From positions 124,001 through 188,000 of the forward strand of contig JBEVJC010000013.1 of the NCBI GenBank assembly GCA_040510375.1: 64,000 bases of DNA, given 5' to 3'. Position numbers and translations under genes: made by a program. The notes beneath the pieces are model-generated. The model did not search any database and had not been told where the DNA came from. It was given only the letters and a program-made list of their open reading frames with translations. Positions within the stretch are counted from its first letter, which is position 1. Each line of letters starts with the position of its first letter. This DNA comes from JBEVJC01 sp040510375. Lineage in GTDB: Bacteria > Bacteroidota > Bacteroidia > Chitinophagales > Chitinophagaceae. Below, piece by piece: positions 25,471 through 34,127 of the stretch.

Positions 25471-26809
25471 TATAGTCCACCCAGCCATCACTCCAATACA
25501 GCTCGATTGCATCAAATTGCCCGTCTTTTGTTCGGGTGAATTTCACCTGCATCCCTGAATCGACCTGGAACAGCGTGGGTGTTATTGCAACAAGCCAGTT
25601 TACATTTGCAGGCTGGTTGGCAGTGAAACATATTAACCGTCCGCCCCTCGATTCAAAAACAAATTCCTCAAATTTCCCGGTTAATGCAGAGCTGTCAATT
25701 TTGTCAGGATCAACCAGGGAGGTTTTTGAAAGCAGAGAATTGATCAGCCAGTTTATCTTTCGTATTTCAATACTGTCGCTGATATTAACCAGCTTTTTTT
25801 CCAGTATCAGTCGCTGCGCCGTATAGAGGCTGGTGGATGCATCCGGAACATCAGGTATCACACCGGTGCCTTCCCAATCGGTGCCGCTGTATTTATTCTC
25901 CGACCTGGTGAACGGGACAAACGCCACGAAACCATTTCCGATGCTGAAACTCCTTGTCAGGTGTGCTCCGCCGCGGGTGCTGTCGCCCACTACGATACCT
26001 CTTTTCATTTGTTGCAATGTATAAGCCAAACCCTCAGCTGCTGAAAATGTTCTCCGGCTTGTAAGGATATAGATTGGCATGGCCAGGTAGATTCCCCAAT
26101 CGTTTTTTATAAAATTTTCTGTCCATTTATTACTGATGCGATTAAAACTCCTGCCGGTAATCGTTTTTTTATTGACAAAAAAGCCTGCTATTTCAGAAGC
26201 CATTGTTGCATTACCACCGAAATTATTACGCAGGTCGAGGATTAGTGCTGAAGAGTTCGACAGGAATTGCATTGCTGCACGCACGGTGGCGCGGGCCGCC
26301 GCACTGGTGTCTGCAAAATTGGTGAATTCAAGATAACCAATATTGGAAGGAAGGATTTCCAGTTTCCTGAAATAATAATTCTGTTCCCGGTCGCGGTTGG
26401 TATCTTTTTTATCGGGAATGGAAGTGGCTACATAGGCCAGTATTCTTTTCTGAAGGTCCGGGTCATACCGGACCAGCAAATGTTTGTCGCGACTTATTAC
26501 TGAAAGATCCGAAATCAGGTTTTTGGTAAAATCATCGGTGGTACGGATACTGTCATATGACCCTGTTTTCATTTTCTGCCGGATTACAGCGGTGATCTGC
26601 CTGCCGGTTTCGGGATACACATAATAGTTTTCTATTGCCTGCACCAGGCTGTCGGTCACCTGTTTTTTTATATTATCTGTCAGTTTTATTGAACCAGGGG
26701 TTTGGGCCATTGACCGGCCCTGGGAAGTAACAAAAAAACAGGAAATTGTTATCAATCCGGAAATGGTCCTGTGAAAGGATCCATTTATAGTTATAATTGA
26801 CATAGACAA
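25421..26809 (-). CDS. S41-family (C-terminal processing/tricorn-like) serine peptidase, exported
   Basis: A 462-residue protein with an N-terminal signal-like segment (residues 12-35). The S41 core includes LILDLRNNFGGNA, then LTSRRTFSAAEGLAY, whose Ser before AAE is the expected nucleophile, and VVGDSTRGGAHLT. It lacks an obvious PDZ domain, which resembles the shorter retinoid-binding-protein-like peptidases of Bacteroidota. A 90-residue C-terminal part looks like a separate beta domain (FEFVFESRGGRLICF region). It lies 17 bases after marR on the same strand, so MarR probably regulates it. Its end overlaps the convergent DUF1801 gene. Confidence 0.85.
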   Translation of the reverse strand: MSMSIITINGSFHRTISGLITISCFFVTSQGRSMAQTPGSIKLTDNIKKQVTDSLVQAIENYYVYPETGRQITAVIRQKMKTGSYDSIRTTDDFTKNLISDLSVISRDKHLLVRYDPDLQKRILAYVATSIPDKKDTNRDREQNYYFRKLEILPSNIGYLEFTNFADTSAAARATVRAAMQFLSNSSALILDLRNNFGGNATMASEIAGFFVNKKTITGRSFNRISNKWTENFIKNDWGIYLAMPIYILTSRRTFSAAEGLAYTLQQMKRGIVVGDSTRGGAHLTRSFSIGNGFVAFVPFTRSENKYSGTDWEGTGVIPDVPDASTSLYTAQRLILEKKLVNISDSIEIRKINWLINSLLSKTSLVDPDKIDSSALTGKFEEFVFESRGGRLICFTANQPANVNWLVAITPTLFQVDSGMQVKFTRTKDGQFDAIELYWSDGWVDYIRRTSSSSALPGSRQP

Positions 26810-26826
26810 GATTTTGATCGGTTTAT

Positions 26827-27279
26827 TTATTCTGCTGCAGCCTGATCCTGTGCCGTATTCATGACGATCCTTTGCAGGACGGACTGCAGGTTTTTGATTT
26901 CTTTTTCACTTACATCTTTCAGTGCTTTTTTCCTGTTTTTGTTGATCACGTTTTGAACGGACGACAGTACATCCAGACCCTTTGGCTGGATGGTGAGTAC
27001 AAACCGTCTCCGGTCTACCGGATGGTTGTTTCGTTGCAGGTATTTTTTCCGGACAAGCAGTTCAACGATCCGGGTGATACTGGCGAAGTCTTTAAAAACC
27101 TGCGATGCCAGCTGTTGCTGGGTAATAGAGGGGTCTTCCTTCAGTTTTTTAAGAACAAGCCACTGGTCGATGGTGATATCGTAGCCGGCTGTTTGGATAT
27201 TCCGCTGGGCGAACTGGCGGTAACTTTTAATTGCAGCTTCCAGCTGGTAAAAAATGATTTCGTTTAATTTTTCCTCCAC
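26827..27279 (-). CDS. MarR-family transcriptional regulator
   Basis: A 150-residue winged-helix regulator. TIDQWLVLKKLKEDPSITQQ and QLASQVFKDFASITRIVELL form the helix-turn-helix, and the wing is in NHPVDRRRFVLTIQPKG. MarR dimers bind palindromes and release DNA on binding small aromatic compounds. Two overlapping palindromes lie 8 to 40 bases upstream of its start codon, indicating autoregulation. The following S41 peptidase gene is the probable co-regulated target. Confidence 0.92.
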   Translation of the reverse strand: MEEKLNEIIFYQLEAAIKSYRQFAQRNIQTAGYDITIDQWLVLKKLKEDPSITQQQLASQVFKDFASITRIVELLVRKKYLQRNNHPVDRRRFVLTIQPKGLDVLSSVQNVINKNRKKALKDVSEKEIKNLQSVLQRIVMNTAQDQAAAE

Positions 27280-27286
27280 CGGGTAT

Positions 27287-27319
27287 TATTTGATATAAAT
27301 ATAATTGATATATCAAATA
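27287..27319. promoter_or_regulatory. MarR operator candidate
   Basis: TATTTGATATA (27287-27297) and its exact inverse TATATCAAATA (27309-27319) are separated by 11 bases. Inside, TTGATATATCAA at 27305-27316 is itself a perfect 12-base palindrome. It is directly upstream of marR, which reads leftward. The A/T-rich form with TTGAT half-sites is typical of MarR targets. Confidence 0.75.
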
Positions 27320-27347
27320 AAATAAAATATTTTGTGTTTCGCCATTG

Positions 27348-27490
27348 AGGGATAGTTGAATTGTTTGTTTTTCCAGTAAAAGGGATGGTTGAATTATTTA
27401 TTTTGACGGAAGAGGGATTGTCGAATTGTTTGTTTTGCCGGTAGAGGGAATGTTGAATTGTTTGTTTTGCCGTTAAGGGATGGTTGATTT
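27348..27490. repeat. 32-base tandem repeat, four and a half copies
   Basis: Units at 27348-27380, 27381-27412, 27413-27444, 27445-27475 and a partial unit from 27476. The consensus begins AGGGATGGTTGAATTG and continues with TTTGTTTTGCCGGTAG. Units are 31-33 bases. The array occupies most of the interval between the MarR operator and the cyclase stop codon. No open frame crosses it. Confidence 0.92.
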
Positions 27491-27515
27491 TGAATTTCCT
27501 GGCCTGGCTGTTTAA

Positions 27516-28607
27516 TTAATCCCCGATCGTGTATAGTTCAACTTTTTCATCCCTTCCACGAAGTTCACTTACCCCGAGATTAATAAATTGGATATCGGGC
27601 CTGGTTTCCAGTTCATTTACCAGGTCGCCCGATAAAAGGATATCTACCTGGTAGCTGTTGCACAGGCTCTGGATCCTGGCCGTGGTATTGAGTACGTCGC
27701 CTGTGAAGATGATTTCTTTTTTTATAACTCCAATTTCGCCTGTTGTTACCGTGCCGAAATGGAAACCCGCTTTAAAACTGGGGGTTACCCCGAACTGCTC
27801 ATCATATTCAATTGCCCTTTTTTGCAGGGCGGTTTTCATAGCGAAAAAGCACCGGATGCAATTGTTATCCTTCAGCCCGTTTTTAAGTCGCCAGGATACC
27901 ACGATCTCGTCGCCCACATACTGGTATATTTCACCCGAATAATTCACGATGGGGTCTGATAAATCGGCATAATAATTCCTGAGCAGTTCGAAATACCGGG
28001 AATGGCCCAGGTGTTCGGCGATAGTAGTCGACGACTTCATGTCCAGAAACATGAAGATGCGGACCTCGGAGGTTGCCCGGTGGTATTTGCCGGTGAAAAA
28101 ATTCAACAGCACTACCGGGCCGATATTATCACTTACCTCGTTATAAAACTGGGAAATAGCGATGATCGATGCCATGTAAACTGCAACACTCAGCACTGAA
28201 TAGTCGCTGAAAAATGCGCTGGTATTATGCCAGGCATGTTTATCAAGAAAACCGGTACCCAGTTCCATTGCATTTGCATTAACGGTAAGGGCGATAAGAA
28301 ATGCGGCAATGATTGCCAGGTAGATCAGGGTCTTGAATACGATTTTCTTAGTAAAACTGCGATGGAGAAAAAGCTTGTTGAGTATATAAACCTCGATTGT
28401 GCCAATCAGGAGACCCGTTACCAGTCCAAACACAGGCGTCAGGAAAATATTCCTTTCAAAGTTGTATGGATTATCGGTGGCGGGATAGTAGTCAAGGCTG
28501 CCAAGCAAACCCTTTTCCAGTTGTGTATACACAAGACTGAATACAAACCAGATGATTCCAAAGGGTATGATACGTAAAATATTTCTCCTGGTTGCCGGTG
28601 AGAACAT
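27516..28607 (-). CDS. Membrane-bound class III adenylate/guanylate cyclase
   Basis: A 363-residue protein. The N-terminal part, about residues 1-160, has four to five membrane helices. The C-terminal class III cyclase domain follows: metal Asp residues in FMFLDMKSSTTIAE and in YQYVGDEIVVSW, and the purine and ribose region in IFTGDVLNTTARIQ. It would make cAMP or cGMP (base specificity not readable). This membrane-plus-catalytic layout is common in Bacteroidota. It is a single gene, divergent from the DUF2178/Xre unit. Confidence 0.9.
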   Translation of the reverse strand: MFSPATRRNILRIIPFGIIWFVFSLVYTQLEKGLLGSLDYYPATDNPYNFERNIFLTPVFGLVTGLLIGTIEVYILNKLFLHRSFTKKIVFKTLIYLAIIAAFLIALTVNANAMELGTGFLDKHAWHNTSAFFSDYSVLSVAVYMASIIAISQFYNEVSDNIGPVVLLNFFTGKYHRATSEVRIFMFLDMKSSTTIAEHLGHSRYFELLRNYYADLSDPIVNYSGEIYQYVGDEIVVSWRLKNGLKDNNCIRCFFAMKTALQKRAIEYDEQFGVTPSFKAGFHFGTVTTGEIGVIKKEIIFTGDVLNTTARIQSLCNSYQVDILLSGDLVNELETRPDIQFINLGVSELRGRDEKVELYTIGD

Positions 28608-28675
28608 GCTGGTTGTTATTGCATATAATTTACAACAAATAGTAACTGGAAGTACGAGGTGGCATGTATATTGTA

Positions 28676-28703
28676 CAAAATGTCAGGTTAACTTGACATT
28701 TTG
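28676..28703. promoter_or_regulatory. 28-base palindromic operator upstream of the DUF2178-Xre unit
   Basis: CAAAATGTCA (28676-28685), an 8-base spacer, and TGACATTTTG (28694-28703) form a palindrome with one mismatched pair in the whole 28 bases. The inner TGTCA-N8-TGACA is a classic dimer-binding layout. It covers the -33 element of the plus-strand promoter, so the downstream Xre protein probably binds here and represses its own operon. Confidence 0.85.
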
Positions 28704-28722
28704 ATAAGTTTACCTAACTTTG
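28693..28722 (+). promoter_or_regulatory. Bacteroidota-type promoter of the DUF2178-Xre unit
   Basis: TTG at 28693-28695, then exactly 19 bases, then TAACTTTG at 28715-28722, an exact TAnnTTTG match. The -33 TTG sits inside the right half of the palindrome 28676-28703. The first start codon (28740) is 17 bases after the -7 element, implying a short leader. Confidence 0.8.
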
Positions 28723-28739
28723 GTTTTTTAAACTTAAAA

Positions 28740-29162
28740 ATGAAAATCATGGACAATCAAAAAAAGCATCTGGGCAGCCGTGTTGGAGTATATGCCGTAA
28801 TATGGTTGTTTAGTTATCTTGGTAGTTTTTTTGCCCTCCGGTCGCTTGATGTTCCCCGGGAGGCCGGAATCATGCTGGTTATAGTAACCGGGCTGGCGTT
28901 TGCAGTTTTTATTTACAAGTACTACCGGAATATCTCCTTCATGGATGAGGTGCAGGTGAGGGTACAGATAGAAGCGGTAGTAATAGCGTTTTCCCTGGCG
29001 TTACTGCTGGTTATGATCCTGGGGCTGCTTGACCTGGTAGTTTTATTGAATAAAGAAAATTGGGGTTACCGGCACATCACTCCGGTGTTCGTCATTTTTT
29101 ATTTTATCGGTCTTTTTATCTCGAAACGTAAATACAGTATGGACGATGAAAAACACGATTAA
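28740..29162 (+). CDS. DUF2178-like four-helix membrane protein
   Basis: A 140-residue protein with four hydrophobic helices (roughly residues 15-32, 40-60, 78-103 and 115-130) separated by short polar loops; LDLVVLLNKENWGYRHITPV lies before the last helix. It resembles the DUF2178 family, which is usually encoded beside a short Xre regulator, as here. The function is unknown. The start is at ATG 28740, because an upstream TTG start would fall upstream of the predicted transcription start. It overlaps the Xre gene by 17 bases. Confidence 0.75.
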   Translation: MKIMDNQKKHLGSRVGVYAVIWLFSYLGSFFALRSLDVPREAGIMLVIVTGLAFAVFIYKYYRNISFMDEVQVRVQIEAVVIAFSLALLLVMILGLLDLVVLLNKENWGYRHITPVFVIFYFIGLFISKRKYSMDDEKHD

Positions 29163-29346
29163 AGTAGAGCGGGCGAAAAAAAACTGGACACAGGCAGAAC
29201 TCGCAGAAAAAATCGGTGTGTCGAGACAAGCCGTTAATTCCATTGAAACCGGTAAGTATATTCCTTCCACTGTTCTTGCATTAAAAATGGCCAGGGCGTT
29301 CGGCACCACCGTGGCCATACTTTTTCAGCTGGAAAAATCGGACTGA
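29146..29346 (+). CDS. Small Xre-type helix-turn-helix regulator
   Basis: A 66-residue protein that is only a helix-turn-helix domain: KKNWTQAELAEKIGVSRQAV then NSIETGKYIPSTVLALKMAR. This is the YozG-like group of short Xre repressors that partner small membrane proteins. The start overlaps the upstream membrane-protein gene by 17 bases, so translation is coupled. The likely target is the palindrome at 28676-28703. Confidence 0.93.
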   Translation: MKNTIKVERAKKNWTQAELAEKIGVSRQAVNSIETGKYIPSTVLALKMARAFGTTVAILFQLEKSD

Positions 29347-29444
29347 CCTGTCATACAACTCCAGGCCGGGTAAATCCAGAGCAGCCACCACCCTTGGTTT
29401 AATGGCAGAACGATGATCCGGGCAGAGAGTTACACTCCTGAACG

Positions 29445-30182
29445 TCAGTATCGTTTTGCTATCGTATAATAGTAAAAATCGGGAACACCTTCCACACCGG
29501 CTTCCGCCATTTTAGCCTTCAGTTCTTTTGACTTCGCGAAATTTCTGGCCTTTTCCAGATCTGCAACTGCAAATACCAGTGTTACTTCATGATCGTCGCC
29601 AATTGTATGTGAAATCACCCTGTCGGTAAGACCCGCCTCAACCCTTGCCTGGTGGTTACTGTCGAAGGATTTCTTCCAGGAGTCCCAGTCCTTCACCTTG
29701 TGTTTAACCATGAGTCGCACGGTTTGTTGTATCGCCGCGGTATCATTCATTACACTTTCCAGGTAGTCAATCGAGGTCGGACCTGTTACTCCCGCTTTTT
29801 TCATCTGGTTTTTCATTCCCGAGGTAGCAGTCAGTTCTTTTGCCTTGTTTACATCATCCATTATTAATGCCACCATTACCAGATTGGAGTCGTCGACGCC
29901 CCTTGCAATAACATAATTATGCAGACCGTAGGCGAGCCTCATGGAATCATGATCTTCATAAAAGGGTAACCATTTGTTGTAGTTGGCAATCTTGTGCCTG
30001 ATAGTCATTACCATTTTCGGACCGGATGGTGCAGGTGTAGTAACGGCGGGTGCTTCGCTCGGGACCGCAGTGGTGTCGGAGTCGGTAGTTTCAACTTTTT
30101 TCTCCTCGGCAGAATTGCAGGAGCTGATGTACAGCATACCCGTAGCAACCAATACGGTTGCGAAAAACCTGAATTGTTTCAT
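29445..30182 (-). CDS. Lipoprotein with duplicated alpha/beta-barrel-like domain
   Basis: A 245-residue protein with a lipoprotein signal: a hydrophobic start and lipobox YISSC, Cys22 the lipidated residue. A Thr/Pro/Glu-rich linker follows. The mature part has two similar halves: MVMTIRHKIANYNKWLPFYE and VRLMVKHKVKDWDSWKKSFD each start a unit of about 85 residues. Each unit resembles a dimeric alpha/beta-barrel (Dabb/ABM) fold. I do not recognise a named family and cannot assign an activity. It appears to be a single gene. Confidence 0.8.
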   Translation of the reverse strand: MKQFRFFATVLVATGMLYISSCNSAEEKKVETTDSDTTAVPSEAPAVTTPAPSGPKMVMTIRHKIANYNKWLPFYEDHDSMRLAYGLHNYVIARGVDDSNLVMVALIMDDVNKAKELTATSGMKNQMKKAGVTGPTSIDYLESVMNDTAAIQQTVRLMVKHKVKDWDSWKKSFDSNHQARVEAGLTDRVISHTIGDDHEVTLVFAVADLEKARNFAKSKELKAKMAEAGVEGVPDFYYYTIAKRY

Positions 30183-30448
30183 TGGTTTAAATTTTATTTA
30201 TTAGATAAAAGAGGGAGGGAACAGAAGAAGCTTACAGAAGATGCGGAGGGGCAAAGTAGAATTATTAATCATTTTGGCAAAAAAGACTTTTATCCTGCCC
30301 GGATTTCTTCACAAACAAGAGGAAGGGGCCGGTCCGCCAGCCATGCCGATATCTCCAGCGGCGGGCAGGACCGGGAGGAAAGTTATTCTACCACCAGTTC
30401 CTTCAACAAATGATAATTAATTGAGTTATTTTATCGACCGGTATCCCG

Positions 30449-32731
30449 CTACTCCTGATAGCTGAGGAAGTCAAGCATAAATGTTATGGTGATCTTTGTT
30501 CCACCATCGTTCTGGAAAGATAGTGTGGCGCCAATTTCCTTACTTAATCCTTTTATCAGTGAGATGCCCAATGAATCGCGGTCACGGTTCATAATCTCTG
30601 GATCGATACCAATACCGTTGTCTGCAATTACCAGTTTGATCATCTGATGTTCTGATTCAGTAAGTGAAATATTGATTTCACCTCTCTTGTTATTGGGGAA
30701 TGCATATTTTATTGAGTTGGTGACAGCCTCGTTCACCATCAATGCTATTGGTATGGCCTGTGAAGGACTCAAAGTTATGGGGTGGATATCCGATATGAAA
30801 TGAATCTGGTTGGATGCACTGAAACTATCATCGAGGTACTGGATGAATTGGGCGAGATAGGTATCCATTTCTATTGACATGGATTCGGATTGATATAACT
30901 TCTGGTGGATAAGGGACATCGCATAGATGCGGTGCTGGCTATCCTGGATAGCTACGAGTGCATCGTCTTTAAGGTACGAAGCCTGTGACTCCAGCAGGCA
31001 GATAACGGTATGAAGGTTATTTTTTACACGGTGATTTACTTCTTTTAACAGCCATTCCTTTTCTATCACCAGGTGTTCCAGTTCCTTGTTTTTACCGGAG
31101 ATATCCAGGTTCTTCTGGCTGATAATTTCATTTGTCTGGGAGATGATCCGGGTGCTTTTTTGTTTCTGCCTGTACTGCCGGTATAACAGCACGGTGATGA
31201 TCAGCATCATGGCAATTCCCCCGGTGGTAAAATTCCGGATCAGCATTGCCTGTCGCATCTTACTTTCATACAGTATTGCATCCTGTTCCAGTAACCTGAT
31301 ATTCTGGCTCATCAATTTAATGGAATCCTGTTTCTTGGCCGTGCCATATTCCACTTCCAGCTGCTGGAATTGTCGCGCCCTGGTTGCATTGAAAATTGAA
31401 TCCATTATCGTTTTATAAGAGAGCAGATGTTCATAAGCATCCCGGAAATTTCCCTGCGCACTGTCAATTTTATACCATAATAACAGGTCCAGTGAAATCC
31501 GGAGTGCTCCCAGGTTTTTCACCAGCGTATCATTTTTTGTTAGGTAGGATTGTGCAACCGGATAATTTTTTGTTTTTAAATAGTAGCCGGCTGCCAGGCG
31601 GTTTACCGTGCTTTTCATTTCGTTGGAGAGGGTTTTGTTGGATGCCAGTTTCAGCAATGTGTCCAGATAGGGTTTGGCTTTTACCGGATTTTTTGAGTCC
31701 TTGTATGAAGTGAAATAAGGAATATTGACCAGGATCTTTTGTTCATCATTTGTTGGACGAATGAATTTTTTCGGGACGGAATTTAAAAATTCAAGTGCCT
31801 TTTCATGCTGAAGACTTCCGTTATATCCCGAGGCCACGCTGGCCATCAGTGGGATAATTGCAAAACTGTCATCGTACTTTTTTGCAATTTCAAATGCAGC
31901 CAGGTAGTAGTTGATTGATAATTTATATTGATGGAGGCTATTGTAAATATCACCCAGGTTATTATAAATCGCACAAAGCAACATGCTGCTGTCGTGATTG
32001 GCCAACGCCGTATTCAAAGCCAGCAATTCATATTGTAATGCATGTTTATGATCGCTTTGCCAGTTATAGGTCCTTCCCAACAAGGCGTATACTTCCTGGA
32101 GGTCGGTGTAATGAATGGAATCATAGGCGTTGAGTGACCGCGTCAATGCATCTATTGCTTTTTCGTTATTACCAAGGATATTTTCCAGGTCGCCCAGCAT
32201 TTTGAGACTATAGGCTTTATCTTTAAGATCGCCTGCCTGCTGGAATGCAACGATCGATTTTTCAACAAGTGATATCATGGTAAAAATCTGGTCGTCGTCC
32301 GCACTCCAGTCGTAATATTGGGAGAGGGCATAGTAGGCTTTTCCCAGATAGGATTTATTGGTAGATTTTTCAAGTAAACCGATTGCTTTTTCTGTCATCC
32401 TGCGGCCTTCATCGCGCTGCCCTTTTTCTTTTTTGATATACGCTTCTGTCAGCAGGAGGAAACCTGCGGCATCTGGTGATTTCAGTCTCACATTTAATGC
32501 TGTTGCCTGATTAATGAAAACGTTTGCGCTGTCAAAGTCCACCTGGTATTCCCCCGGTTTGAAAATATAATACTGCGCCAGGTTAAGGAGCAGGTCAATA
32601 CGTTCCAGAGTTGGCGGACTCTTATCCAATGCTTTAAACATGGAATCGGCATCCTGCCTGGTAGGTCCCTGGGCGGCCGGAAACAGGGATGCAAATAAAA
32701 GCCCTGTCAACCAAAGAAATCTGGTCGTCAT
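30449..32731 (-). CDS. TPR-containing sensor histidine kinase (HisKA_2 type)
   Basis: A 760-residue membrane kinase. A signal peptide (residues 1-22) leads to a periplasmic region rich in tetratricopeptide-type helices (about residues 30-470), then one membrane helix near residue 495 (NFTTGGIAMMLIITVLLYRQ) and a coiled coil. The HisKA_2 dimer domain carries the phospho-His in KEVNHRVKNNLHTVICLLES near residue 565. The C-terminal ATPase domain includes NEAVTNSIKYAFPN and VIADNGIGID. The sensor probably works through TPR-mediated contacts. No response regulator is adjacent, so it is an orphan here. Confidence 0.92.
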   Translation of the reverse strand: MTTRFLWLTGLLFASLFPAAQGPTRQDADSMFKALDKSPPTLERIDLLLNLAQYYIFKPGEYQVDFDSANVFINQATALNVRLKSPDAAGFLLLTEAYIKKEKGQRDEGRRMTEKAIGLLEKSTNKSYLGKAYYALSQYYDWSADDDQIFTMISLVEKSIVAFQQAGDLKDKAYSLKMLGDLENILGNNEKAIDALTRSLNAYDSIHYTDLQEVYALLGRTYNWQSDHKHALQYELLALNTALANHDSSMLLCAIYNNLGDIYNSLHQYKLSINYYLAAFEIAKKYDDSFAIIPLMASVASGYNGSLQHEKALEFLNSVPKKFIRPTNDEQKILVNIPYFTSYKDSKNPVKAKPYLDTLLKLASNKTLSNEMKSTVNRLAAGYYLKTKNYPVAQSYLTKNDTLVKNLGALRISLDLLLWYKIDSAQGNFRDAYEHLLSYKTIMDSIFNATRARQFQQLEVEYGTAKKQDSIKLMSQNIRLLEQDAILYESKMRQAMLIRNFTTGGIAMMLIITVLLYRQYRQKQKSTRIISQTNEIISQKNLDISGKNKELEHLVIEKEWLLKEVNHRVKNNLHTVICLLESQASYLKDDALVAIQDSQHRIYAMSLIHQKLYQSESMSIEMDTYLAQFIQYLDDSFSASNQIHFISDIHPITLSPSQAIPIALMVNEAVTNSIKYAFPNNKRGEINISLTESEHQMIKLVIADNGIGIDPEIMNRDRDSLGISLIKGLSKEIGATLSFQNDGGTKITITFMLDFLSYQE

Positions 32732-32921
32732 TTCGAATATTTTTTGTTGTGTGTTATGACCGGGCGATAAAAAACAGATTTCGAAGGGGTTAAGATCCTA
32801 TTTAAGGATTCTTTATAGCAACGTTACAGGGCCCGGCGTATACAAAGGTCCGTACTCGCGGCCACCTGGCGTATCAATGTTTTCCTAATTTTCTTTAGCA
32901 GTAAGGTATGGATAAATTATT

Positions 32922-33497
32922 TCAGATCCGCAGGGATCCGCGGAATGCCCGGGCCGCATAATAAGATTCGGCGCCATTGTGATAGATAAAAATATTGCCA
33001 TAGCGAAAATCCCCAAAGATGGCACCACCGAGTTTCCTGATTTCCGCCGGGGTTTTTAACCAGCTGGAGGTCTTTGTATCAAAGTTTCCAAGCAATTGCA
33101 GGTCGCGATATTGTTCCTCAGTTAATAGTTCAATTCCCATCTCGGCAGCCATACCCACGGCGCTGGCCTTCGGTTTATTTTCTTTCCTTGAATCAAGCGC
33201 CTGCTGGTCGTAACAGATACTTCTGCGGTCTTTCGGACTTTCAGCTGAGCAATCACAAAAAATATATTCACCGGTTTTTTTATCAAGACCTGTAACATCG
33301 GGCTCACCACCTGTGCCTTCCATTTCATTTAGTGACCAGAGTTTTTCAGGAGCAGCTTCCAGTCTGGCCCGTACCCTAGCCCAGTCGAGACCTTTATGAC
33401 GATTCATGTTTTTTTCAAAACGGGATTTCAGGATGCCGATTAGTTCATCCCGTTTTGACGAAGACAATTGCTTTTTGTTGTTTTTGGTGTTGTTCAT
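32922..33497 (-). CDS. DUF4256 protein
   Basis: A 191-residue soluble protein of the DUF4256 family. YIFCDCSAESPKDRRSICYD and GAIFGDFRYGNIFIYHNGAE are typical of the family, which has no assigned function. The conserved Cys/His/Asp residues in the CDCSAESP stretch could point to a catalytic or metal site, but this is not established. It lies 53 bases upstream of the VOC lipoprotein gene end and may be independent. Confidence 0.88.
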   Translation of the reverse strand: MNNTKNNKKQLSSSKRDELIGILKSRFEKNMNRHKGLDWARVRARLEAAPEKLWSLNEMEGTGGEPDVTGLDKKTGEYIFCDCSAESPKDRRSICYDQQALDSRKENKPKASAVGMAAEMGIELLTEEQYRDLQLLGNFDTKTSSWLKTPAEIRKLGGAIFGDFRYGNIFIYHNGAESYYAARAFRGSLRI

Positions 33498-33550
33498 GTT
33501 TCGATTTTTTCTCGATGGAATCCGGGATTAAGATAAAAGATCTGGCAGGC

Positions 33551-34054
33551 TTAACGATGCTGATCGATATAAATCATATTCCCGTCAGGATCCTTTATAA
33601 CAATACTTGCCGGTCCGGATGTATTGGCTGTTATTTCAGTTTCCGGTTTGATGCCATTCTCTATCAGCAGGCGCTGGATTTCCCTTACATCATCAAATGA
33701 TTCTATGTTCTTTCCATTCTCATCCCAGCCCGGGTTAAATGTCAGGATATTTTTTTCAAACATATCATGAAACAGGCCAATCAGGGAATTCTCGTTTTTC
33801 ATAATGAGGTAATTCATTTTGATATCCCCCGCCAGGACAGCAAATCCAAGTTTCTCATAAAAAAGTTTGGATGCCTCAATGTCTTTTACATTCAGGCTTA
33901 CTGAAAATGCTCCGAGTTTCATGTTTTTTGTATTTACAGAATTATCTAAAAAAGATTCCATTTGTATTCCGCTGTTTTTTGAAGCATTATTTTTTGGGGA
34001 GCAACCCGGTAGCAGGGCTGTACCAATAAACAGGCAGGTGATGAGTTTCTTCAT
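33551..34054 (-). CDS. VOC-domain protein with lipoprotein signal peptide
   Basis: A 167-residue protein. Residues 1-19 form a lipoprotein signal with lipobox LLPGC, Cys18 lipidated. From about residue 46 (MKLGAFSVSLNVKDIEASKL) it is an ordinary VOC/glyoxalase-like domain ending IVIKDPDGNMIYIDQH. VOC proteins of this sort are normally cytoplasmic and start at that inner Met. Either the long start is real and the protein is exported, or translation can begin at the inner Met. The substrate is unknown. Confidence 0.8.
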   Translation of the reverse strand: MKKLITCLFIGTALLPGCSPKNNASKNSGIQMESFLDNSVNTKNMKLGAFSVSLNVKDIEASKLFYEKLGFAVLAGDIKMNYLIMKNENSLIGLFHDMFEKNILTFNPGWDENGKNIESFDDVREIQRLLIENGIKPETEITANTSGPASIVIKDPDGNMIYIDQHR

Positions 34055-34127
34055 GGCAGTATGGTTTAGAGCTGATGAGGCATTACGAAGTTACCCCTTT
34101 CAAACACCCACTTGCCGCGATTTCAGT

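Noticed and set aside
28701..28739. TTG start for the DUF2178-like gene
   Set aside because: It would place the start codon between the -33 and -7 elements, upstream of transcription; ATG 28740 is used.
29994..30413. 139-codon plus-strand frame opposite the duplicated-domain lipoprotein
   Set aside because: No domain or start signal; it is antisense to a well-formed lipoprotein signal peptide.
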